Shown here piece after piece: positions 23,801 through 36,200 of a DNA stretch of 64,000 bases (positions are counted from its first letter, which is position 1; the number at the start of each line of letters is the position of its first letter). The translations under genes and the position numbers were made by a program. Source of the DNA: Linyphia triangularis (taxonomy: Eukaryota > Arthropoda > Arachnida > Araneae > Linyphiidae); the NCBI GenBank assembly GCA_963978545.1, contig OZ021731.1, forward strand, positions 55,849,242 through 55,913,241, written 5' to 3'. The notes beneath the pieces are model-generated. The model was not told where the DNA came from, searched no databases, and was given only the letters and a program-made list of their open reading frames with translations.

Positions 23801-25728
23801 ATTATTAGAACATTTACTCTGTCAAGGTAAAGGTTAGTTGGTTTGGATGGTCATCAACAACTTACTTTTTTTGCACAATAGCGGCAAATCAGACAAGGAC
23901 CTATTGCGTTGAAAGAGAAATCAATGATCAACTTTGGAGATAGAGAAGAGAGCGAAGTATTTGGAATAAAGGAGAAAAATTCAGCAATAAGATGAAACAG
24001 TCATTTTGGATATGGAAAAAAGTATCATTGCTTGGAAGAAACAAGAGTTCTCAAAGCCGTTGTATATTTAGAATTTCTCATTAAAATATTAAATTATGCA
24101 TAATCTCAATCTAAATTACCCTTAATTTTAATGGGGGATATCCAAATATAAGCTTATTACTACACATTCTTCCTGATTTCTAAATCTTCTTCTGTATGGG
24201 TTTGTCATTTATAGTCAGTGCCTGGGATTGAGTAGAAAAAAATCATCAAAAGTGAGCATGAATAGGAGGGAGGGGGCAAACTGAAAAAAATTAATCACCA
24301 TCAAAATCGCTAAAGTTTTAAAAAGTACAAGGACAACCCCTGTTTGCCGGCACTGAATTTAGTCCTGGTTTTATGAAACTTCGGGAAAGAGATGCTTTTA
24401 AAAGATGACAAGAATTTTTTTGAAATAAATGTAAATGTAAACTTTCCCATTCCTAAACCATAAAGCAATTTACTTATGCATTTTCAAGTACCATTTCAGT
24501 TGCATTCCTATTATTTCACAGTCCATTTTCAATGCGTTGTACTCGTTTTCAAAATTTTTACTAATTTTAACTTAAGGTCAACAAATATAAATGTATACGC
24601 TTTTTTCGAATAAAGGACATATTCATTAGCATCAATGCCACCAGTTACAGAATGTTATAAGGCAACACATTTTTTAGTTGAAATTTTGATTTTTCAATTT
24701 TTTTTTCTCAATGAACAATTTAACAACCATTATTAAATAGCTCACAATTTATTTTTTTCTTGTGAATGTTGTCGCTTTTCTCCACTTCTTAAAAAATTTC
24801 AACAAGGAGAAGGATGAAAGTGTGCCCCATGCACCTTCCTGGCACCATCCCTTTTTTTCATGGATTATGTGAAAAAATTAATATTGTTTTGAATATATTT
24901 TGTCTTGCTCAAATGACGTATCAGTTTGACTTTCTTAATATCTGGTAAGCATACAAAAATGCATAATTTTATGATCTCCAAGCTCTCTAAAAACTAATAT
25001 AAAATGTCAAATTTTTTACACTTACTTAACATCGTGAGTCTCAGCACCAGCAAGTTTTAAGTTAGAGTTGATTGCTATTTAATTTTATAAGGTTATCCAA
25101 AAAAGGCATCTTCTATTGTCTTTGGTTTCTTACTCTTTGGCACATTTATTTCTTTTGTATGGCCTAAGTTTACAAGCAAATTATTTAGTCTGTGGTATGA
25201 CAATTAAAAAAATATAATAATAATAAATACATTTCTGCTCATAAATTGCTTAGTGTTTTCTTATTATTGAACGAGGAGAGATATTCAGCAAGAAAAGGAC
25301 AAAAGGCGTGAAGTTGTGTGTAGAAGTTTTGGTCTGTATTCATGAAGAGCCATAAAAAATTGATGTCTGGAATATATCCACTAAAAAATATCATTGGTTT
25401 GGTTTAAGCATTTGATGTCCCACAGGTAAGTAGAAACACGTGTCAGTTAAATTTCATTGAAGAAACAGTGAAAGACCTTTACTGCATTTTAACTTTATGT
25501 AGGAATGGGAAGGGGTTCGGGTGTCTTCTCAGTTTTGAAGTTGTGGATCGACAATAAAAACAGCTCTCTCGAAGCAGTCCTGAAAGAACGTTTTATTTTT
25601 CTTTGACTTTTGGTTTTGCATAAAAAAATAAGCATAAAAACTTATCAGGGAACAGAATGCAGTTCCTGCCTCTTAAAAGGTAAGGAGACACCATTCTCAC
25701 GTGTACTTGCTCCCACTTACCTCAAGTT
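20886..25728. other. Intergenic DNA, fragments only
   Basis: A GC-rich palindromic scrap, GCGGGCCGGGTTTGGCCCGC (about 21157-21176), followed by a 71-codon frame at 21229-21444, looks like transposon debris but matches no family clearly. The remainder (21450-25728) shows no gene, RNA or terminal-repeat element. Confidence 0.5.
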
Positions 25729-26250
25729 CATTGGCGGATCCAGCAAGGGGCGGAAGGGGCGATCGCCCCCATCGTTATCCATGAACCGCTCACGTTTTAA
25801 CAAGCGCTGCTCTCAAGCTTTGGATATATGAAATAAATCAAGATTTGACGAATCCACACTGAACATTTTAAAAATAAATGTTCTCATCCCAAAAAATGGA
25901 AATGGAAAAGCAGAGGACAAAGCAAGACAACAAAGCAAATTATAGTTTGAAAATGTTTAATGTGTACATGTATTTGTTGTTAGAGTGTTCTGTCTATCAT
26001 ATTTAACAATAATTTATCCTGAATCAAATAGTTGAAGACAACTCTAATTTACTGTCGTAAATTCACACGTAGCCAACCATTAGTGTCGCATTTGTGTTAT
26101 TGACACTTTTTACCTCTTTGTAACATATTCTGTAAAATCAAAGTTACGTTATCCCATGGTACAGTAATGCAACTTAAGAGCAACAAAACTTACCTAAACA
26201 ATTCAACAGCCACCGCCCCCCTCCGTAATAAAGCTCTGGATCCGCCCTTG
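25729..26250 (+). mobile_element. Non-autonomous hAT element (GGCGGATCCAG ends)
   Basis: Left end CATTGGCGGATCCAGC, right end CTCTGGATCCGCCCTTG, and the inverse matches the left end (C..(G/T)GGCGGATCCAG). The flanks CTCAAGTT (25721-25728) and CTCTGGTT (26251-26258) agree at 6 of 8 bases. CAGGGGCGGATCCAG-type ends and 8-bp duplications are hAT hallmarks. There is no transposase frame in its 522 bp. Confidence 0.7.
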
Positions 26251-26258
26251 CTCTGGTT

Positions 26259-27451
26259 TTAAGCAAGTGTTGACATGAAAGCTAGTATATACTGCTAAAA
26301 AAATTTCTGTAACTGTAGAATATCAGGCGAAAACATATTTCAAGGAGTAACTGCCTGCATTTGCATCTTCAATTGCCAAAAATCAGGAAAATTCTCACTA
26401 GTCAGCCTGACTATCGATGAAAATGTTTTCCAACATTCTTCTTCATGTCTATTCAGTTTTTAAAATAGAGCTTGCAAAGCAAACACCCCAGTTGGAATTT
26501 GATATAGAAACCTTTCGCATAATTATATTAAAGCAAAGTATAGAGGTCACTGAAAAGAATTTTAATTAAAATATAATTTACATCTTGAGCTGAATGAGAA
26601 AAGGGTCTAGGAGAACATTGCCCCCTTCTCCATGCTCACTCTGGCAGACAAACTGAATGCAGTCTAAATCTGTACCTTGAAATGATAATTTTAAAAATAT
26701 TGTTATAACAAGTTATACACAAAGTTGAGAAGATTTGACGACAAAGTTTTAAAAGAGTTGTTACAGAAGAATTGAAGTTAAAGATGTAGTATTATTTTCT
26801 GAGATATATTTACAATCTTTCAAAATGTTCAAGCAGGTACAGTAAATACTCACTTTTTCTAAAGCAATAGCAGAAAGTTATTCTATCCTAACCTGACAGT
26901 GGTGGCGACTGAGTGTCAAAAATTAACCAAAATGGAAGATAAACAGCAAAATTAAGATAATAAAGCTGTCAGTTATTACTGACACTTTAAAAAATGCGAT
27001 TGAGCAAATTTATCCCTAGTTATTGCATTTAGTGTATATTTAATTTCAAAAACTTTCTATCACTAAAATGGAAATTATTTTTCTTTACTTATATCTTTTG
27101 GAATAAATTGATATTTATTTGGAATAATTTGATTTTAGTTTAATCAATAATTACATGGTGTGTTCATTTCCATAATTTTCCTAACTCACATTATTTTATA
27201 AAAAGAAATTCAAGAGTGAAATTTCAAAAGGCCTATTAAAAGTAAAATAAACGTACTTAGAATATAAAAATATACATATTTGTGTGAGGAAAGAATGACC
27301 AATGTAACTCTTAAAAATGGTCAAGTACAAAGCAGTCTATAATTTAAATTAAGAGAAAGTACCTCTTTGTTAAAAAAGACAGTTATCTAACAAATTCATC
27401 TGGATACACACCTTAATTATAAATTAACCACTTCTTATACCCTATTTACAG
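26259..27451. other. Intergenic DNA, nothing recognised
   Basis: AT-rich, with no supported coding, RNA or repeat feature. Confidence 0.5.
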
Positions 27452-27615
27452 CCAGTAGCCAGTGGATAGTTTCGAGATTTAATAATCTAAATTTGTCAGA
27501 CCTTTCATCGTCTGATGGACTTGCAGTTGCGCGTTTGCCTATACAGGAAGTCAATGCAGACATGTTACCACTAAAAGCTGACCTGGAATACATTGGCAGT
27601 CCAACTTATTTCTAG
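27452..27615 (+). pseudogene. Exon-like block with acceptor and stop; possible remnant of a third BOD1-like copy
   Basis: A pyrimidine-rich CCCTATTTACAG is followed by two bases and 53 open codons ending TAG (27613-27615), with AATAAA-like sequence near 27650. The peptide includes WIVSRFNNLNLSDLSSSDG and ends DLEYIGSPTYF. The phase (1) and the F..L..SDLSS pattern recall the acidic exons of the two BOD1-like genes (FESLSSVHTTDLSSFDD), but identity is low. No donor exon could be found upstream. It may instead be a terminal exon of an unknown gene or a chance frame. Confidence 0.3.
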
Positions 27616-27763
27616 TAGATTTAAATATCTGTGAATTCTGGAAAATGAAAATAAATAATAATGAATGTCTGATTGGCTCAGATATATTGTCTGCAACAAA
27701 CTCTACAGTTCTGATAAAAACCCTTTGGTTCTCTTCCGTTAGACGGGTAACTGTTGGCGTCAA

Positions 27764-28135
27764 GCCTAAATGTTTAAAGTTTGTTAGTAACCCTAATGGT
27801 TAGCAATAGGGATTATAAAGGATATGAAGATCATTAGTTTGGATTACTTATCACTGTAATTTGTTGGTTTTTATCAGGTACCCATCTAATGGAAGGGTAC
27901 CAACAATTTGTGTTTGATTCAAGATCAACAATATAGAAGTCTGGTTAATAGTCTACAAGTTAAAATCTGCTACTGTTTATAATTAAAAGCTATTTAATAC
28001 TTTTGAAGGGTGCCAGGTATTGAAGGGAAGGTATGTGATCTCAACCTCAAATAATAATGAGAAAATTATTGAATACCCAGTATAAGTATCTCATAGGTGA
28101 AGCAGTATTGGATATTTTCATTGCAACACTCTGCA
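27764..28135 (+). repeat. Copy of paralogue A intron 1, plus an exon-3-like scrap
   Basis: 27764-27902 aligns with 3619-3772, just before exon 2 of paralogue A. Shared blocks include AGTAACCCTA, TTAGTTTGGAT and TTATCACTG.AATTTGTTG, plus TCTAATGGAAG against TTTAATGGAAG. About 200 bp later, 28101-28130 (GCAGTATTGGATATTTTCAT then TGCAACA) resembles exon 3 of paralogue A with about 24 bases deleted. Either an old third gene copy decayed here or a repeat is shared by both places. Confidence 0.45.
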
Positions 28136-28867
28136 TGAGGATAATCACAGGTGCTTCATCGAGACTTTTGGACTTTCTAATAAATATGTTACAATATTGG
28201 CTATTTCAGAGATTTTTTTTTGTGTGTAAAGTCACTTTGGTGCCTTGACATAAACTTTGTAAGTAATGTAGTAATCAATTCCTCTCAAACTAAAAGAAAC
28301 ACTGCACATTTAATGGAAACATAATATTTAAAAATTAAAGATGAGATAAAATTCAAAATGATTTGACATCAGGCACTAAAGATCTTGTCTTGCTTTTTCG
28401 TCAGTATTTAATATATTCATCCTTTCTTGTTTCGCCAAGCCAGAATAAAATTTTTGATGTTACAAGATTAAACGTTTATGAAAGGCACTAGTAACAAAGG
28501 TAGTGAATTGCTTGAAACTGAAAAGTTTTGCTTGCTTTAAAATCATCTCTATAAATCATGTTTTTTTTTTAAAAGCAAAATGAATCTTGACCCATATTAG
28601 TACTTGCATATTATCCCGTCAACCGTTTTCTACTTTTTTGGTGTCAACAGAAAGTTTGAACTGCCTGGCCTCTTCAGAGGTTCAGTTAAAATCAACACCA
28701 CTTCCGATAGAATATGCCACAACTACACAGTGTAACTGGCATCTGTTTGGACTGAACGTTTTGACACGTTAAAGAAATCTACTTAGAAAGCTCATTATAT
28801 TATCCGGCCATCTGGCCAGACTGAATATTTCAATTCACTATGAGAATCTGCTTGGAAAGCTTTTATA

Positions 28868-29023
28868 CAGTAAAACACTGTTAACATGAAGTCGATGGGA
28901 CGGCTGAAATTGTTCACGTTAACCGAATTTTGTGTTAAACGAATAAATTAACGTTAAGTTTTTAAGTGCAGAGAACTGCTTTTACTTTGCGTGAAACAAT
29001 TTCGCATTAACGGGGCTTGACTG
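28868..29023 (+). mobile_element. Tigger/pogo-type MITE
   Basis: Starts TA|CAGTAAAACACTGTTAAC and ends TTAACGGGGCTTGACTG|TA. It is 156 bp, with ends inverted relative to each other and TA on both sides (28866-28867, 29024-29025). A related palindromic copy lies at 45968-46131. Confidence 0.65.
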
Positions 29024-29025
29024 TA

Positions 29026-30236
29026 TCGTCAATGGTCAATAAAATAACATGTAAGTACCCCCTATAATTTATGTCGCCACTAAGAGAGTACAGTAGAAGT
29101 AGAGTTTTGTTTGTTATTCAAAAGTATATTAAGAGGTTCCAACCGTTCCTTGGTGCCTTAACTTATAGCTCAAGATAGAACATCGAATGCTGTTTGTTGA
29201 AAATAGAATTCGTCTATGTCAATTTCTACTTTAAATAAGTATTTTTTATGAGGTTTAAGAACTAACTTTTTATTGACTGCTTTATTTTGCAGTTTTTATG
29301 AAGTATAATATATGTAAGTGAAAAAAATTGACACAAAATATGACACTGTGTTAATTTTTTAATAAAAATCAATTTTTTTTTTTTTTTTTTAATTTTTTTT
29401 TTTTTTAGGTTTGATCACCTCAAATAAATTTTTTTAAAAAGTTGCCCTATATTTGTCACTGTTATTTCTTTGGTTTTTTAACTCAAGAAACTTGTAATTT
29501 TAAAACACAACTATTCAATTCAATTGGAAATTATACTTAAAGTATTAGGACAATTAAAGCAGTATTAATCTTACTGTTGCATAATAAATTATTAAAGTTT
29601 TATCTAATACGAATAAAAATTTATAAGTAGAAAGGAAAGAATGCTTTAAAAAATATTAATATTTAGTTTCATACAATTAATTTGGATATATTTATAGGTT
29701 AAAACTAAAAAAAGGAAAGAAAATTTCATGTATTTTATTCTACTTATAGTATCCCTCCTCAGTCAATCCTTTCACATAATTTATTTCCCCTTTGAATGAA
29801 ATCTGATTATCTGCCTTTAAAATTTAAAGAAAATAAATAATTTGTTAAGTCTAAAAAGTGAATAATAACCATTTTTAATATTGGGTAAAATTTGGGGCAT
29901 ACACACTTCCACTTTGGCAAAATTGAAAATTCTTTTGATGAGTTTTTCAATTAAATAAAATATATTTACACCTAAGTGAATGAAAAACATTGGAAATAAA
30001 CTTTAAATTTTAGTTTTACCATGTTCAACTTTAAATGCAAAAGTTGAAAAAAATTCTAATTTTTAAGTAACCCGCGAACCGCGGTATAGTGCATACGCCT
30101 TGCATTGTGCTTAGGTTTTAGCCTTCTCGTGTGTGTATGAAAACGCAGATGTGATTGTGGTGAGATAGATTTTCTTTCATATTAATATAATTATTTGGAT
30201 ATAACTGTTTCCTAAGTAGGTAACCAGATTGAAGTC
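29026..30236. promoter_or_regulatory. Upstream region of paralogue B
   Basis: Mostly AT-rich with T-runs at 29374-29406. A small GC-rich patch with CCGCGAACCGCGG at about 30071 and the stretch to 30160 could contain the transcription start, 80-170 bp before the ATG at 30237. No TATA box is convincing. A CTAAGTAGGTAACCAG stretch just before the ATG could hide a 5' untranslated splice junction. Confidence 0.35.
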
Positions 30237-33200
30237 ATGCCGAAAACATCTAAGAAAAAACGAGATGAACCAATCTCAATTAACACAATTTATGAAACGA
30301 TCAAAGATCGGAAATTCGCTCAAGACTTATGGATGGATATCATTTCTGACATCGGAGATAAGGTAAAAAATTATTCTTTATTAACAGAGTAAGCTTTTTT
30401 TTTATTTTGTCAAAACCACATTATTTGATTTATAATATAAATTCAATCATGTTTCCAAATTTTTGTTGTTAAAATTATTCTCTCAAAATAACGTTTCAAA
30501 CAACAACACTGCTGCACGTTCAAACTTTGAGAAAGAAAAGTTTACAATTTTAGAGAACACTGCTTTATAAGCCATTTATATCTATTTCTCTCCTAGCACT
30601 TCATAGATTAAAAAATTGCTTGTAAAGTAGCTCATATTCCATGAGCAATTGCCTCATAACAACACCTTTTTGCTTATTCAACTGAATGCAGTTTTTATAT
30701 CAATAAGATATTTAGGCCATAGCTAATAAATAGTTACTGCACTTGCAATACCAAAAATGTTTGAAAATATCACATTGTAAAACACCTTAATTCTGTAGTT
30801 TTTTTAGTGATTTATCCCCATTTTCTCATCTTGACCTTAGCACTGAAGATTTGAATGTTTTTTTCATAACATAAAGTGAGTAAACATTTGGTGAACCAAA
30901 TAAACATATGGTAGTTAAAGAAAATTTATAGTATACCTACTCAAAAAGTTTTGCCAGAAGTTGAACGTTTCTCTAGTTATGTTTTTACATTCAAGAGGCT
31001 CTTTATTAATGAGACTCTTTCATTGAAAATTCATACAAAAACACCGACTTGAATCATTACCATACTTCAGTTAAAAAAATATGTATTCCTAAATATGAAT
31101 GCTCTGATTTGTAAATTTTTAGTCAAATAGGTCTAAAACTGTTTCTTTTCTACAATTTTTGCTGTTAATTCCTAGAATAGCCCACTTCTTGGCGGCTTTT
31201 TGAAGTGTCGCCAAGCTGGCGACTCCGTAAGGTTGCCACATTTTTGTGTCGAAACTCCCCTAAGGTTATCACCACTGGCTTGGTGCACTTCCAAAAAGCT
31301 GCCAAGAGGTGGGCTATTCTAGGAGTTTATCAATTTTGCCATGAAAAAAAATGTAGAAAATCTTTGCCACTTTAAAAATATATATCTTCTATCATGTTAT
31401 TCATCAATTTCTGTATTTTCTGTTATGTATGTTAATTCTATTTCTATATGCGTTATACATTTTTTTACTCTACCAACCCTGTTGGGCCTTAAGCCTGTTG
31501 TTGGTCTTAAAATTCGTATTTGTACTTAACAAAAAATGTTGGCGAGTTTGACAACAATTACTTTAAATAATTGAATTTTTTTTCTCAAAGTATCTTTTGA
31601 AAGTAACTCGTAAATAACATAAAATCCTAATATTAATAACTCAGTTAAAAAGTCTTGCGGAGGCTGGTTATTTGCCATCCGCTTTCGTAAAAGCTCCTAT
31701 AATTTCTATGTGTTATTAATTACTATTGATTAGGACAATACATATTCTTTAGACGTAACACTTTTTATTCTAGGTTAAATGTAATATTTTGCTCTCCGCG
31801 GAGCTTAGTACATGTCATTCATCCAGCGCACGAATCAGAGTCAGAATCCTGGAATCACATTTTTAGCGTCCTTCTTCGAGAGTCCTGGAACAAGTTTAGT
31901 TGTTCTTGCAGGTGGCGCTAGCAGCCGGTGGCTCTGAACTAGCGCCGCCGCAGTCTCTTTGAGATAAAATTAACTTGTTAAGTTAGAAGTTACTAAAAAA
32001 AGTTAATTTAGCTAGTAACTGGTTCCTTCCCAAGTTAAATTACTTGCCAATGTCCAGCCATTTTGTAAACTGGATATTTTGCTTCAAATTTGCCATTCAT
32101 TGACTACTCTAAAACTACGACTCTCTGTCCAGTTTGACCTTTTTGTCTACTCCAAAAAATAATAAATATGCTTTCAATACTGTTTCAAATACTGTTTGGA
32201 AATCCTTGAAATAACATCTCTGTATATTGCATACTCTAGATGAAGCTTATAAAGTTACAAAACAATATCTAGAGATTTTAACTAGTTGGTTTTCTTGAGG
32301 AATTTTAATATCTTATTTGCATCTTTGATACCACCTAAAATTGATCTTTTAAATCTCGTTAAAAATTCCAAGGACACTAATAACTTTCCCATCATTATGT
32401 ATGTAAAACCTGGAATTCCGTATTAGTGATCTTATTGAAATCGCCTAGAGCATTTTCAGTATTACTGAAAGAGTTAGAACTGACCACTCAGTCTTTTTAC
32501 ACACTTGACCTTTGAAACAAGAGGAATGTCACTGTCTACATGAGATTTAAAAAAAACACCCTCGTCCCTTTTCTAACCTCTAAAGGGCTGTGTTCATAAC
32601 TTGAAACTGTAAGCATTGGGACTAATCTAGATTGTTGGAAACACAACTTCATCCCGATGTTTTGTGGTTAAGGAGATGAAACTCAAAACCACTTCACATT
32701 TATACACACTTTTTCCACTTCACATTTAATTTTCAGGGAAAGTGCAAGTGCACCCACTTACACCTCCTCTCCGGTGTTCATGTCATGAACACAATTCAGA
32801 GTGGCCCAGAAGCTAGAAATCTTTGAAATGTAAGGGAGTTTTCTGATTCTGGAAAAAATCAGGGAAATTTTTTTTTATTCTGAAGTCACGTTTCCCGTTC
32901 ATCCATACTTTGGCGCCATTTTCCCGAAAAATTGTAGTGGTAATGTTAGAAGTGTAATGTTACGGAATAATTTAAACTTTTCATTACCACTAATAGTCCG
33001 GGGAATAGAGACTGAAAAAGGGGTCTTACTTTGCAAAAGGTTATGTAGTTCTGATTTTTTAATATGTTATAAAGGTCGATCCCGTGGTTTATAAACCAAG
33101 TTTTCGACCTCCTAACCCTTGTGCGTTCTCCATGGTGCACCAAAAACTGAGCCGTTTTTCAGTTTATACTTCATAACTCTTTGCCAATGCATCTTAGAAA

Positions 33201-36200
33201 CAAACATTATATTCAAAAGTAGTAGAATATTAAATTATCTACAACTTTTGTATACTAAGTTTTTCTGTAGACCTATTATGTAAATAGTTATGTCGCATCA
33301 AAGTGAAAACTTTTTCGTAAAAATGCTACTTTTTTAAGATTTGTGTCAAGTTTTTTGATTATATCTTCATAATGGGACGTTTTAGAGAAAAAGTTTGGGA
33401 ATAAAAGTTGTAGAGCAATAAATTTCCTACAAGTTTTCTACATAAACTTATTTTCTAGGATTAATAACAAAGGAGTTACTCTGCTTTATGTATTTTCCGT
33501 GTTACACCACAAACAAATACGTTTTTCAGTTTATAGATCATAACTCTTTCACAATGCATTTTAAAAACAAACATTAAGTTTAAAAGTTGTAGAATATTAA
33601 ATTTTCTACAACTTTTGTGAACAATTTGCTTTATTAAAGCTATTATGTAAAGAGTTACTTCGTATCAAAATAAAAACTTTTTCGTAAAAATGCTGCTTTT
33701 TTAAGTTTTTTGCCGAGTTGTTCAATTATATCTTCATAACAATAAGTCGTAGGAAAAAATATATTAAACAAAAAATGTAGATCTATAAATTTGCTCTAAG
33801 TTTTATACAAAAAGTTACTATCTAGGACTAATAATTAAGGAGCTACTCTTCTTTGAAGGTTTACGAGATGATAACCTATAATATTTTATGTATAGGTAGG
33901 GGTTTAAAAATAGCTTCTTACTGCATAGTCAGACAATTTTAATAAAAAAATAAAACAATGTATATATAATATTAATGATAATGTAAAATAAAAAGTGGAA
34001 ATATATTAAATAATGTATATATCTATAGATAATAACAGTAATATAAAATTTACCATTTTGCCGTGATGCACCAAAAATTTCTGCATTCGGAAATAAAAAT
34101 GATAAATCGACTACATTCAAGTTTCTGATTCTAAACTAAGTTGGGTACAGATCTTTTGAGATAGAATAGAAAAATCACAAGTCGGGTGGCATAGTGACAG
34201 TGTGGTTAGTGACATGTAAAGGAATTCTTTTAAGGATTCAGTTTCCGCGAAAACACCATATACTGTTGATTGAGATTTGCCACTGCCGAATTTATGGTAG
34301 AAGATTCGAAGAATCGAAAAGCCATTCTCAACCCTCCCCACCACTAACCATCCCGACAGAATATCAACCACTCAGTGTAGTTACTTAATATTGGAATACA
34401 TGCGTTGTAATGTTGGCTGCTTCATCATATCCAATATTACAGGAATTTGCAAAAATCTTCCTAAATCCTAATGCCAGTGTTTCAAGCATCACCGAAGCAG
34501 TATCAAGCATTCTTGTTGCTCTTTTTGGTGGTCACTGGGCAACAACTTGAAATGCTTTGCGTTATAAGCAATTTTCCAAATCAACAACTGGGAGCAAGTT
34601 AAATCTGTCAAAGCTACCTCTGACCCAAGAAGCTGCTATGCACCATGTCTTTCGCACATACCATCAAGTAAAGACATGGATGGGCCAATTGAAAAATCCT
34701 CTGGTCTGTGGGTGGAAGATGGACAGTAAAGGACTTCTTCCTATTACAACCACCAGGGATTCAGCTCCTCAATCAATTCTGACCTACATTTTCTGCCAGC
34801 GCAACATAGGATGCACTAAGGCCTGTGGTTGTAGAAAGGCCGGTCTCAAGTGCTCCATAATATGTAAAAACTGTCATGGACAAACCTGTGACAATACAGC
34901 GAACATCATAATTGATGACAACTATGAAGACGACCCAACAGAATTCTTAATTCAAGAAGTAGCGGAGGAACTAGCCGAGCCTTCGTGGCTAAACGAAACT
35001 AAATTTAAGAATTTATAAGTTTTTTAAATTGTAAGTTTTATTGATATTACTATTATTATATATATATATACATTTTTATAATATTTATATTTTTTGATTT
35101 ATAATACTATTACTTTAATACCTATATTGTTTTATTTTTTATTGAACTTGTCAGGCAGTAAGAAACTGTTTTTAATATTAGATCTTACCAAGTAGCTCTT
35201 TTGTTATTAGTCCTATAAAATAACTTTGTATATAAAACGTAGCAAATTTAGGGTTCTACAATTTTTATGAAATACTTTTATGGATATCATCTAAAAACTC
35301 GACAAGAATCTTAAAATGGTATTTTTACGAAAGAGTTTTTGCTTTGATGCTTTTCATACAATTTGTTTTTCATACAATAGTTCTACAAAACAAATTTTGC
35401 ACATACATTAGTGGTAGAAAATTTAATACTCTACAACATAAAATATAATTTTTTCCCCCTATAAAATGCAGTGGAAAAAGGATATGATCGGTATACTGAA
35501 AAAATTCAAAATTTCAGAATTCAGAAGGTTTTTGGTCCACCATGGCGAAAATGGTAAATTGATATTACCGTTATTGTGTATAGATATATACATTATTTAA
35601 TATATTTCCACTTTTTATTTTACATTATCATTAGTATTATGTAAATAGTGTTTTATATTTTTATTAAAATTGTCAGACTATGCAGTAAGAAGCTATTTTT
35701 AAACCCCTACCTATACATAATATATTATAGGTTATCATCTCGTAAACCTTCAAAGAAGAGTAGATCCTTAATTATTAGTCCTAGATAGTAACTTTTTGTA
35801 TAAAACTTAGAGCAAATTTATAGATCTACATTTTTTGTTTAATATATTTTTTCCTACGACTTATTGTTATGAAGATATAATTGAACAACTCGGCAAAAAA
35901 CTTAAAAAAGCAGCATTTTTACGAAAAAGTTTTTATTTTGATACGAAGTAACTCTTTACATAATAGCTTTAATAAAGCAAATTGTTCACAAAAGTTGTAG
36001 AAAATTTAATATTCTACAACTTTTAAACTTAATGTTTGTTTTTAAAATGCATTGCGAAAGAGTTATGATCTATAAACTGAAAAACGTATTTTTTGTGGTG
36101 CACCACGGAAAATACACAAAGCAGAGTTACTCCTTTGTTATTAGTCCTTGAAAATAAGTTTATGTAGAAAACTTGTAGGAAATTTATTGCTCTACAACTT

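Noticed and set aside
27551..27763. 70-codon minus-strand frame (RLTEENQRVFIRTVEFVADN)
   Set aside because: It looks protein-like at its start but degenerates into IFIFQNSQIF. It overlaps the plus-strand exon-like block, and no family or splice partner was found.
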